Positions 1 to 6,008 of a DNA stretch of 10,184 nucleotides are shown here, in pieces (position 1 is the stretch's first letter; each line of letters opens with the position of its first letter). The notes under the pieces are model-generated. The model was not told the origin of the DNA, searched no databases, and saw only the letters and a program-made list of their open reading frames with translations. The DNA is from Ochromonadaceae sp. CCMP2298 (lineage: Eukaryota; Sar; Synurophyceae; Ochromonadales; Ochromonadaceae): NCBI GenBank assembly GCA_026770595.1, contig MU634788.1:1-10184 (forward strand), in the 5' to 3' direction. The position numbers and the translations under genes were made by a program.

Positions 1-2
1 AG

Positions 3-149
3 ACACAGGCAAAGGCACAGGCACAGGCACAGACACAGGCACAGATACAGGGGGGGCGGGGTGTCTGGGCGCTGTATCACATGGCCTTCCACCTGTGCGT
101 GGCGGTGGGGCAGCTGCTGGTGGTGCACGGGAGCTACGGTATGCTATGA
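3..149 (+). CDS. C-terminal exon of a membrane protein (partial, 5' end outside window)
   Basis: The frame is open from base 3 to a TGA at 147-149. It starts with a Gln/Ala/Thr repeat (AQAQAQTQAQ) made by a CACAGG-type minisatellite, then a short Gly-rich linker, then about 25 hydrophobic residues beginning VWALYHMAFHLCVAVGQLL and ending HGSYGML. That reads as one membrane helix close to the C terminus. It carries an H-x3-H pair (YHMAFH) and a later His. Known: a histidine pair in the last membrane helix occurs in the CREST superfamily (PAQR receptors, alkaline ceramidases, Per1). Inference: it could be a member, but 48 residues are too few to assign a family. A G-rich tract starts directly after the stop. 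The frame could be accidental, yet the hydrophobic stretch and the stop right after it argue for a real end. Confidence 0.45.
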   Translation, partial: TQAKAQAQAQTQAQIQGGRGVWALYHMAFHLCVAVGQLLVVHGSYGML

Positions 150-202
150 GGGTGTGGGGGTGTGTTGGGAGGGTATGGGGGTGTGGGGGTAAGGGGGTAG
201 GG
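149..202 (+). other. G-run tract, potential G-quadruplex
   Basis: Many runs of three to five G are separated by loops of one to seven bases (GGGTGTGGGGGTG type). It lies directly after the stop codon of the left-edge exon and so would be in its 3' UTR. The composition meets the usual four-run G-quadruplex pattern several times over. Confidence 0.5.
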
Positions 203-355
203 AGTATTGTGTGAGAGCATGGGGGAAGGCGGGGGGGTTATGGGGGTCTTGGGGTATATATACGATGAATATGTGTATACGGGAAGTAATACACAGACGC
301 ATCGGGTACAAGTATTTATACCGGTAGAGGGTTTCAGCGTGTAGATGGACAGAAA

Positions 356-460
356 CATTAATAGCATTAATTACATTAATTACATTAATATTAACATTAA
401 TTACATTAACATAATTAAAAACATTAACAGCATTAACATCATTAACATCATTAACATCAT
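356..460. repeat. Imperfect ATTAAC/ATTAAT tandem repeat
   Basis: About 105 bases of short units of the kind CATTAA, CATTAATTA and CATTAACAT, with small variations in unit length, as in a degenerate microsatellite. No open frame of note crosses it. Confidence 0.8.
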
Positions 461-463
461 TTT

Positions 464-494
464 AGGTTTATTTTATTTAAAATAAAATAAACCT
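464..494. repeat. 31-bp near-perfect AT-rich palindrome
   Basis: The left arm AGGTTTATTTTATTT (464-478) is the exact reverse complement of 480-494, with a single A between them. With 15-bp arms and a one-base spacer it would form a cruciform in DNA or a tight hairpin in RNA. It also holds AATAAA on both strands, so it could act as a bidirectional polyadenylation region for the left-edge gene and something on the minus strand; that is inference. Confidence 0.7.
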
Positions 495-585
495 CGTAAA
501 AAAAATATGAGAACGTTTTTTTCCTGCATAAGTTGTGTATAGACTTTCTGCGCAGGGGCAGAGGAGAGAGTAGGGCAACAGTTGT

Positions 586-660
586 AGCATCGATGTCTGC
601 TCCCTTCTTTAGCAGCAGCACTTCTATATGATTAGATGCCCAATGCAGAGCAGTGTCCCC
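586..660 (-). pseudogene. Ankyrin-repeat fragment (decayed)
   Basis: Read on the minus strand the codons give GDTALHWASNH, then IEVLLLKKGADIDA. This is the ankyrin consensus: G-x-T-A-L-H-x-A opens the first helix and E-V-L-L-L-K-K-G-A-D-I-D-A covers the second helix and the turn. About five residues are missing between HWA and EVL compared with the usual 33-residue repeat. A TAG lies two codons upstream in the same frame, and after DIDA the frame continues without ankyrin character (TTVALLSPLPLRR). I see no second repeat nearby. It is either a broken remnant of an ankyrin gene or a very short exon bounded by an AG just upstream; the internal shortening favours a remnant. Confidence 0.6.
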
Positions 661-1090
661 ACTCTACTCCCAGACGCAACAGTACCCCCAGGAAAAAGTA
701 CATACTATGTACTATGCTCTCAAATCGTCACGCACACATAATGTGTAATAATAGTGTGTGTGATGAGATGAGCCTGGGGGTATGGCTGCATACTCTATGG
801 GCGTAGAATGGGTACACAGCTCTCCATTGGGCTTATAATCAACTGCTGCTGCTGGATATAAAACTACCGTCAGCCCCTGGTGTCCCACAGCTCAGGCTAG
901 AGGGCATGGAACTGTTGGAGCACACCTCGATCTGCTGGTCCCCTGCATGGTCCCATCCGCACTTCCTACCCCTACCCCTCTGTGGGGACTGCTCTCCGTC
1001 CTCCACTACCAGCCGCTTGCTCTCCGCTACCCCAGCTACTGACTGCTGAGTGCATAGTGGGCTGCTGACTGCTGACAGATCCCTGCCTGC
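661..1090. other. Intergenic stretch with a fold-back
   Basis: No supportable gene. It contains a pair of inverted 10-mers (TACCCCCAGG at 683-692 and its complement at 773-782) around a core with ACACA/TGTGT partial complementarity, then unique sequence with CTG- and CTGACTGCTGA-type short repeats up to the P450 pseudogene. Confidence 0.4.
683..782. repeat. Fold-back element, about 100 bp
   Basis: Ten-base perfect inverted termini enclose an inner CACACATAATGTGT stretch that can also pair. The size and design recall a tiny MITE or a hairpin scar, but I see no clear target-site duplication and only one copy in the window. Confidence 0.3.
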
Positions 1091-1479
1091 TCACTGCTCC
1101 TGCGGCCAGCGGCTCTCCCGGGGCGTGACCTTCATCTGCATATCGTCCACCTTCAACGTGAAGAAGTACTCGACGGTGGGCTCCCCCTGCAGCTCGAAGT
1201 CGAAGAAGTGCAGGAAGTGGGCAGTCACTGCGCGCATCTGGAACATGGCCATGATCTGCCCCAGACACACGCGCTTGCCTAGGCTGAAGGGGGTCACGGT
1301 CTCTTTCAGCCGAGCCAGCTGCGGGTTATGTGCGCCCCACTATTCGGGCACAAACTCGTCCGCCCTGTCGATCCACGGGCTGCGGAACATAGAGTATAAG
1401 TGCACACGGCCGCCACCATTGGCCACAGGCGCAGCTTCTCTTTGATGCACCAGGAGAGGTACTCCAGTGAGTCATGAGT
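1091..1479 (-). pseudogene. Cytochrome P450 C-terminal pseudogene
   Basis: The minus strand carries the last third of a P450 haem monooxygenase. The K-helix with E-x-x-R is present (SWCIKEKLRLWP; ExxR at 1429-1440). In a different frame follow the meander (SPWIDRADEFVPE), the haem-binding Cys loop FSLGKRVCLG (1259-1288, matching F-x-x-G-x-R-x-C-x-G) and the terminal strands ending in a TGA at 1091-1093. Three lesions are visible. The N-terminal two thirds are absent. The K-helix and meander are in different frames and only about 29 codons apart, where P450s usually have about 50. A TAG (1340-1342) replaces the residue normally Arg in the P-E-R-W motif. TAG is a genuine terminator in the neighbouring genes, so recoding is unlikely. 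The family cannot be named safely; the meander is closest in style to CYP4/CYP86-type enzymes. Confidence 0.82.
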
Positions 1480-1484
1480 ACCGC

Positions 1485-2174
1485 CTAAGACTTGCCCATC
1501 CAGTCCACTATCTGCGCAAGGCAGTCCACAGGAACGATATGTCCACCGCCCAATTTCCCCTCGCAGGTGGTCAGTCTGGCGCCCAGGGCTGTCTTCCAAG
1601 CTGCCTCTCTGGATGCGGGCATGATGGGATCGCCCCCTGTCCACACCAGAAACACACGTTTATCCAGGCCAGCTAGACGACGAAGATTGTCGCTCTCCTG
1701 CTCGCTCCCAACAGGAGCGATCAGCACGAGCTGTCTCACGGCCTCGGGGTGGGCCAGGGCGAACTGCACAACCTGCCCGCCGCCCCAACTTTTGCCCATG
1801 AAGGTTGCGCTGCTTGCGTGGAGGAGCTTCTTCAAGTAGGTGTCGAGCATCAACTCTGAGAAATCAGTGACCGACATCCGTCCAGGTTTCGTGGCAGGGT
1901 TCTGGGTCAAGTTGGGTACGATGACGCGGTAGCCTGCACCGGAGGCAAGATGAGCAGGCTCCATCATTTCCTCCACAGACGAGCGACTCATACCGTGGAT
2001 TGCGATTATATCTCCCGCATCACTCCCGCTGCGAGAATGAAAGTTCCGAGTAGGAACAGTTCCCAGGTGTGTGCTCACTTCTTCGGAGGGGAGGGGATGC
2101 CCCATAGTCATTGCGAATACCGCCGTCGTCGCAAGCACTGCTGTTACCGCGAGGGCCAGCAGGTAGAGGAGCAT
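1485..2174 (-). CDS. Alpha/beta hydrolase, membrane-anchored or secreted
   Basis: A single-exon gene of 229 residues. The only plausible ATG (2172-2174) is followed by a hydrophobic segment (MLLYLLALAVTAVLATTAVF), a signal peptide or N-terminal anchor, so the enzyme likely enters the secretory system. The fold's landmarks are in order: oxyanion strand and HG turn (IIAIHGMSRSS, about residues 56-66), nucleophile elbow G-K-S-W-G with Ser129, acid Asp182 in VWTGGDPIMP, and catalytic His212 in GGGHIVPVD. Length and spacing fit a compact alpha/beta hydrolase of the lipase/esterase kind with almost no lid. The substrate cannot be told. A longer frame exists upstream but only from a GTG, so I do not use it. 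It ends in TAG, five bases before the recognisable part of the P450 pseudogene on the same strand. It faces away from the gene starting at 2493. Confidence 0.82.
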   Translation of the reverse strand: MLLYLLALAVTAVLATTAVFAMTMGHPLPSEEVSTHLGTVPTRNFHSRSGSDAGDIIAIHGMSRSSVEEMMEPAHLASGAGYRVIVPNLTQNPATKPGRMSVTDFSELMLDTYLKKLLHASSATFMGKSWGGGQVVQFALAHPEAVRQLVLIAPVGSEQESDNLRRLAGLDKRVFLVWTGGDPIMPASREAAWKTALGARLTTCEGKLGGGHIVPVDCLAQIVDWMGKS

Positions 2175-2492
2175 GGTACTGTAAGATTGTACAACAAGGT
2201 TGAGCCAGAGGAATGGTCGAGATCCCAGCGGAAGCACATCTTTCTCGGAGAGAAATAATCAGTCCGAGTGGCAACGCTTGGGATTTGGAAAAATTTTGTA
2301 TGGAATATGCAAACAAAAACCAGCTTTTGACCTAAACATTACGTAAAACCCCTCCTACTTCCACTTGTCATCGCTTCGATTGGAGAACGGCTCTTGCTTG
2401 CCCTTTCTTCAGATCACAGGCCGATCCCAATCGAATCGGCCTCACCAGCTCCCACTTGCCTCTGCATATTGGGTCTCAGGAGTTGGGCTGGC
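2175..2492. promoter_or_regulatory. Divergent intergenic region, candidate shared promoter
   Basis: These 318 bases separate the start codons of the hydrolase (minus) and the membrane-protein gene (plus). An AT-rich block lies near 2280-2345, and an 8-base palindrome TTACGTAA (2339-2346) resembles a bZIP-type site. No TATA box is convincing. Both 5' UTRs must lie here unless there are upstream exons. Confidence 0.4.
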
Positions 2493-4052
2493 ATGATGCC
2501 TTGGGGCTCTGTCGTGGTCCTGCTGGTGCTAGCTCTCAGTGCGCAGTCAGGTGGTGCTTTGTTTACTGAACTAGTTCCATCTGCAAGTCCGCTACAGTAC
2601 ATAGATGCCGGCACCATCGCCGAGTTCTACTTCGAAAACGTCGGCAGGGCGCTGATGTCCTCTGCCCTGCCTGTGGACCAATCAGACGCTATTGCCATCT
2701 TCATCTCCGAGGGAGTGAGTGGCTTCCTGGGTGGTGTGGCGGTCAAGGGTATTGCGGTGATCTCCGGAGACACGAACAACAAAGATTCCGGCCTGCAGAA
2801 CGCGCAATTCTCTGGTCTGTACTTCGGAGTCAGCGGGGCGGTCTCTTCTCTCGCACAGATCGCAGGCCTCTCCACGATCACAGGTAAGAGGGTGTAAGCA
2901 TTCTGTCCTGTATTCATTGTGTGGGTGCTTTGGTTGAGCCCTCACTTACACCCCCTCTATCCTCTAATACCCTCTCTACCCTCTCTAACACAGTCAACGT
3001 GCTGGCGCTCGCCATCGGCTTCCTCGTCGGCCAGAGCTTGAAATACCGCAGTCGCACGATCGAGCCGCAGAAGAAGCGAGTAGGTAAGGGCCCCTCTATG
3101 TACCAGCTGATGCGCTTCGACCAGCCAGCTATGGGAGAGATAATGAAATTTCAACGAAAGGAAAATAGCGACATCGTGGCAGTTAAGAGCAAGGCGGAGC
3201 TGACGCAGACAGAGATCGCAGCTGACCTCACGAAGTGGTTCTTCATATACTTCCTGACTCCCAAAAATCTGGCCACGAAACTAGAGGACTACGTGTTTGT
3301 GGGCGCTTTTGCGGGGATTGTGTCTCAGCTGGTGAGAGAGAAGAGGGACAAGGCGGAGGCGAATGAGGCAGACAGGGAGAGGAGGGAGAAAGTGGAGGAG
3401 CGGCGCAGGCAGAAGCTCACCATTAATGACCAGTTTCTGGATAAGAGGGGGCGCAACTCAGCGCTGAGCAAAGCATACCTAAGGCTGCTGGGGTACAGCA
3501 GCACCAGCAGTACCAGCACCAGCAGTACCAGCACCAGTAGCAGCAGCACCAGCATTACCAGCAGCAGTAACAAGTCTCTATTCAACAGGCGACCCCCACC
3601 CGTAGTGAAGCGGATGCCCCGGCCTCGCCTTATGGCCCGACAGGACTTCGCGTTGACTCGTTTTGCACGCGCTGCTGCCGAGACCGCCACCCAGGTGCTC
3701 ACATATGAGGCAGCCCGCAGGTGAGAATTTTCTTCTTACTTTATTGACACAAGGACACAATCACACATTGACACATTGACACAATCTTCTTACTTTATCT
3801 CTGCTTACCTTTCTCCTTTTCCTTACCCGTCTTCTCTCCTTCTCCTTCTCCTTTTCCCTTTCCCTCTCCGTCTCCTTCTCTCCGTCTCCTTCTACTACAC
3901 ACACACCCCGCCGTGTGTCTACTCTTAGATATGTTATGGAGGTTGCTCCCTACTTCAACCAGGCCGGCGGGCTGGAGGACTTCACAATGATGCTCAGCAG
4001 CGAGGCAGCCAACGCAGCTAGTGCGGGGCAAGTTTTCTTGTCCCAGTTCTAA
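2493..4052 (+). CDS. Unrecognised membrane protein with signal peptide (three exons)
   Basis: Exons 2493-2883, 2994-3720 and 3929-4052 join in frame across two GT-AG introns (GTAAG...ACACAG and GTGAG...CTTAG) to give 413 residues ending in TAA. The ATG pair at 2493/2496 is the first in the frame. Residues 1-22 form a signal peptide. Hydrophobic, Gly-rich segments at about 66-90 and 106-145 are likely membrane spans; the second is interrupted by intron 1. A Trp-Phe-rich segment (WFFIYFLTP, from 212) and YVFVGAFAGIVSQLV (230-244) follow. Then come a highly charged helix (245-271, many R/E/K), a Ser/Thr microsatellite tract (about 299-325), a Pro/Arg patch, and a conserved-looking C terminus (YVMEVAPYFNQAGGLEDF). 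I do not recognise the family. A signal peptide followed by membrane spans fits an endomembrane protein or, in algae with secondary plastids, a plastid one; this is inference. AATAAA follows 57 bases after the stop. Confidence 0.8.
2884..2993 (+). other. Intron 1 of the 2493-4052 gene
   Basis: 110 bases from GTAAGAG to CTAACACAG with a CT-rich 3' half. It splits a Val codon (G|TC), and removing it keeps the hydrophobic segment continuous. Confidence 0.85.
3498..3575 (+). repeat. AGC/ACC/AGT trinucleotide repeat, coding Ser/Thr
   Basis: A run of AGC, ACC and AGT codons inside exon 2 of the membrane-protein gene encodes alternating Ser and Thr. Its antisense reads as a poly-Leu/Val frame that is only a shadow. 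It is likely length-variable between strains. Confidence 0.85.
3721..3928 (+). other. Intron 2 of the 2493-4052 gene
   Basis: 208 bases from GTGAGAATT to ACTCTTAG. It contains a direct repeat TCTTCTTACTTTAT (about 3730 and 3785), short GACACATT repeats, and a long pyrimidine tract (about 3810-3895) of CTTCTC/CCTTCT units before the acceptor. It splits an Arg codon (AG|A). Confidence 0.85.
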
Positions 4053-4108
4053 TTTGGCCTCCGTATTTAGTGTACATACTGCCCAGATACTGTGGATAGT
4101 CAGGGGTC

Positions 4109-4114
4109 AATAAA
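4109..4114 (+). terminator. AATAAA polyadenylation signal
   Basis: Canonical hexamer 57 bases past the TAA of the membrane-protein gene and before the convergent LRR gene, which ends at 4241. It is the only clear AATAAA just downstream of a stop codon in the window. Confidence 0.6.
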
Positions 4115-4240
4115 CCCTTGAGATAGAGGATAGGCCGATCGGTCCCCTCGCACGAGATTTAAATCGATAGCATTTTAGTATACATATCCTTACATTCTTA
4201 CTTACATATCTATAACAGTTACAGTTTCTATAACCACAAA

Positions 4241-5422
4241 CTACAACAATTTCTTTCGGTACGGTTTCACGCCCATGAACTCAAACGCCTGGCAACTGAA
4301 CTTGGTGATGTTGACGCAGTCTTTTATATTGATACTGGTCAGTTTGGGACAGCAATTAGCCAACTTTACCATCGCCTCGTCCGTGATGAACTCGCACCCG
4401 CATAGTTGCAAGTCTTGCAAATCGGGACATTTAAGGGCCAGCAGCAGCATGCCGTCGTCCTTGACGCTTGTGCAATAGGCGATGTCGAGGCTGGTCAGAA
4501 GGGGGCAGTTGGAGGCGATTTTCATAACCACGGCGGAGGGGAGCTTCCTCCCGTGTCGGAGGTTTATCTCTCTAAGGCTGGGATTTTGCTGGATTATTGG
4601 CACGACTGATTCCTCTGCTAGGTTGGGGCAGCCGTTGAGATCGAGACATATGAGATGTCGCAGAGAGGGGAGTAATTTGAAGGACTCGGGGGGGATGGGG
4701 CAGGCGTGCAGACGCAGACAGGTGATATGGGGGTGCTTGAGGGTCAGCATCTGCACGAGAGATATCTCCATACTCACATCCTTCAGCACCACAGTGGTGA
4801 TATTTGGACCCACTTGGAGTAGCTTTTTCAGGTAGCGGGGAGAGGTGTCGCCATGCGTGCATGAGAGGGTGTGCAGGTGCAGCAGGGGGGGTTGGGATGC
4901 GAACAGGGTTCCCCACTTGTACAGCATAGATTTCACGGCCTTTTTACCTCCAATGGCCTTGTGCAGGGGCAGAATGGAGAGTGACTCGAGCAGGGGGCAG
5001 GAGAGAGCCGCGCACAGTCCAGCTTCCAAATCCACCTCTGTACCGCCTAGCCTCAGGATCCGCAGGCTGCTGCAGCAGGCGGCGAAAATGGTCTCGAAGC
5101 GGACCCGATAAAAGACATCTAGGAGCTCCAGGGAGTTAAAGATGACACTGTCTTCGTCGCGGAGGTTGAGATCTGGATTGGGGCCGAGGACCATGCTGCG
5201 CAGACGCACTCTTCTGCGGATGTGCCACAGCAGGGCTAGGTCTTCGATCTCCTTAGAGCTATCGCCATAGGTGCAGAAGCGCGGCGAGCTGACAACGCTT
5301 AGGTAGATCTCTCTGCCCTGTTTGTTGCACAAAGCGCTGTCGAGCCGACCAAGCTCGGCAGTGCTCAGCCATGTGCTCAGAAGCGAGCTGAAGTAGTCGG
5401 TGGGCAAGTCCCACCACTGCAT
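4241..5422 (-). CDS. F-box-like leucine-rich-repeat protein (FBXL/AMN1 type)
   Basis: One exon, 393 residues, ATG at 5420-5422 and TAG at 4241-4243. The N terminus (LPTDYFSSLLSTWLSTAELGR, then LDSALCNKQGR) resembles the short F-box-like helix bundle that precedes LRRs in many protist and fungal proteins. From about residue 100 come irregular LRRs. The last 130 residues are clean Cys-containing repeats of the LRR_CC/AMN1 type (CPLLTSLDIAYCTSVKDDG, then CPDLQDLQLCGCEFITDEA, then CPKLTSINIKDCVNITKFS). Known: such proteins usually act as substrate adaptors of SCF ubiquitin ligases or as scaffolds. Inference: adaptor role here; the F-box is too divergent to be sure it binds Skp1. It ends convergently 188 bases from the preceding gene and starts divergently 586 bases from ALG2. 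No lesions are visible. Confidence 0.85.
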   Translation of the reverse strand: MQWWDLPTDYFSSLLSTWLSTAELGRLDSALCNKQGREIYLSVVSSPRFCTYGDSSKEIEDLALLWHIRRRVRLRSMVLGPNPDLNLRDEDSVIFNSLELLDVFYRVRFETIFAACCSSLRILRLGGTEVDLEAGLCAALSCPLLESLSILPLHKAIGGKKAVKSMLYKWGTLFASQPPLLHLHTLSCTHGDTSPRYLKKLLQVGPNITTVVLKDVSMEISLVQMLTLKHPHITCLRLHACPIPPESFKLLPSLRHLICLDLNGCPNLAEESVVPIIQQNPSLREINLRHGRKLPSAVVMKIASNCPLLTSLDIAYCTSVKDDGMLLLALKCPDLQDLQLCGCEFITDEAMVKLANCCPKLTSINIKDCVNITKFSCQAFEFMGVKPYRKKLL

Positions 5423-6008
5423 CTTGCTGCGCGGGTTACGCTACCTGCTGGCCCTAGTTCAGGCAGCGCAGAGAGGGCAGGGAGGTGAGAAGTCTTTGTC
5501 TTGGCCAACACCAGAGAATGTAAGATCCTTATGCAGCAACCAAAGTAAAGTCCTTATGTAGCAGTGCGCGCGTTTTGGCAAGACGGTTGAAGCAACAATA
5601 TGGCGTCGACAAAACGACTACGGTACTGCAGTACCGGTAGAACTGCAACTCCACACTGAAACAGAAGCCTCTGCTGCCGCTACACCGCTGTTCGTCATGT
5701 GCTGACCCGCTGCTGGCCACTGCCACACAAAAAGCGAGGAGGCGTAACTTAGGGGACCGTCCCATCCTCCCTCCGCGCTTGGGCGCTTGTGGTGGAGGTT
5801 GCTCGAACTGGATCTGTCCAATCATCAGTTCATCTCTTGGCAAGATCGGCAATTGGAAGCTGGGTTGCAAGGAGAATCTTGAATCTGGCACTGACCTAAA
5901 GGAAGCCGCATCCAATCGCCCACGCGGCAAGTGGCAAGTGGCGCTTGGTCTTGACCAGGACGCCACATCCCTCACCTCGCGTCGCTTGTGCTGGGCCCTG
6001 AATCCACA
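5423..6008. promoter_or_regulatory. Divergent intergenic region between the LRR gene and ALG2
   Basis: 586 bases with no supportable gene. Structured elements include a 13-mer repeated with one mismatch (TCCTTATGCAGCA at 5526-5538 and TCCTTATGTAGCA at 5551-5563, 25 bases apart) and a 16-bp perfect palindrome at 5621-5636. No TATA box is evident before either start. Long open frames exist on both strands but look like chance: one runs antisense into ALG2 exon 1 and has no recognisable domain. Confidence 0.4.
5621..5636. promoter_or_regulatory. 16-bp perfect palindrome in the divergent promoter
   Basis: CGGTACTGCAGTACCG is its own reverse complement. It lies 199 bases upstream of the LRR start codon and 373 upstream of the ALG2 start codon. 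The symmetry suits a dimeric DNA-binding protein with CGGTAC half-sites, but no factor can be named. It was found by eye, so chance is not excluded. Confidence 0.4.

Larger units (their letters stand above)
150..585. other. Intergenic stretch, low-complexity DNA
   Basis: I see no coding exon I can support here. Contents in order: the G-run tract, a G/T-rich stretch to about 260, a unique AT-rich stretch, ATTAAC-type repeats (356-460), and a palindrome (464-494). The remainder to 585 is unremarkable, and runs into the ankyrin-like fragment on the minus strand. Confidence 0.5.

Noticed and set aside
972-1268. A 98-codon minus-strand frame overlapping the P450 pseudogene.
   Set aside because: It is an out-of-frame shadow of the P450 haem-loop region with no domain of its own.
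1340-1342. Stop-codon reassignment (TAG as sense) to rescue the P450.
   Set aside because: ALG2, the hydrolase, the LRR gene and the right-edge gene all end in TAG at natural ends, and the P450 is also frameshifted and truncated.
1488-2237. A longer hydrolase starting 21 codons upstream of the ATG.
   Set aside because: The upstream codon is GTG, not a usual start in a eukaryotic nuclear gene, and the ATG at 2172-2174 leads straight into a good signal-anchor segment.
2394-2492. A longer N terminus for the 2493-4052 gene.
   Set aside because: The upstream frame begins with TTG and has no ATG before 2493; starting at 2493 gives a clean signal peptide.
3325-3702. A poly-Leu/Val frame on the minus strand resembling membrane helices.
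   Set aside because: It is the antisense of the Ser/Thr trinucleotide repeat and the charged-helix exon of the 2493-4052 gene.
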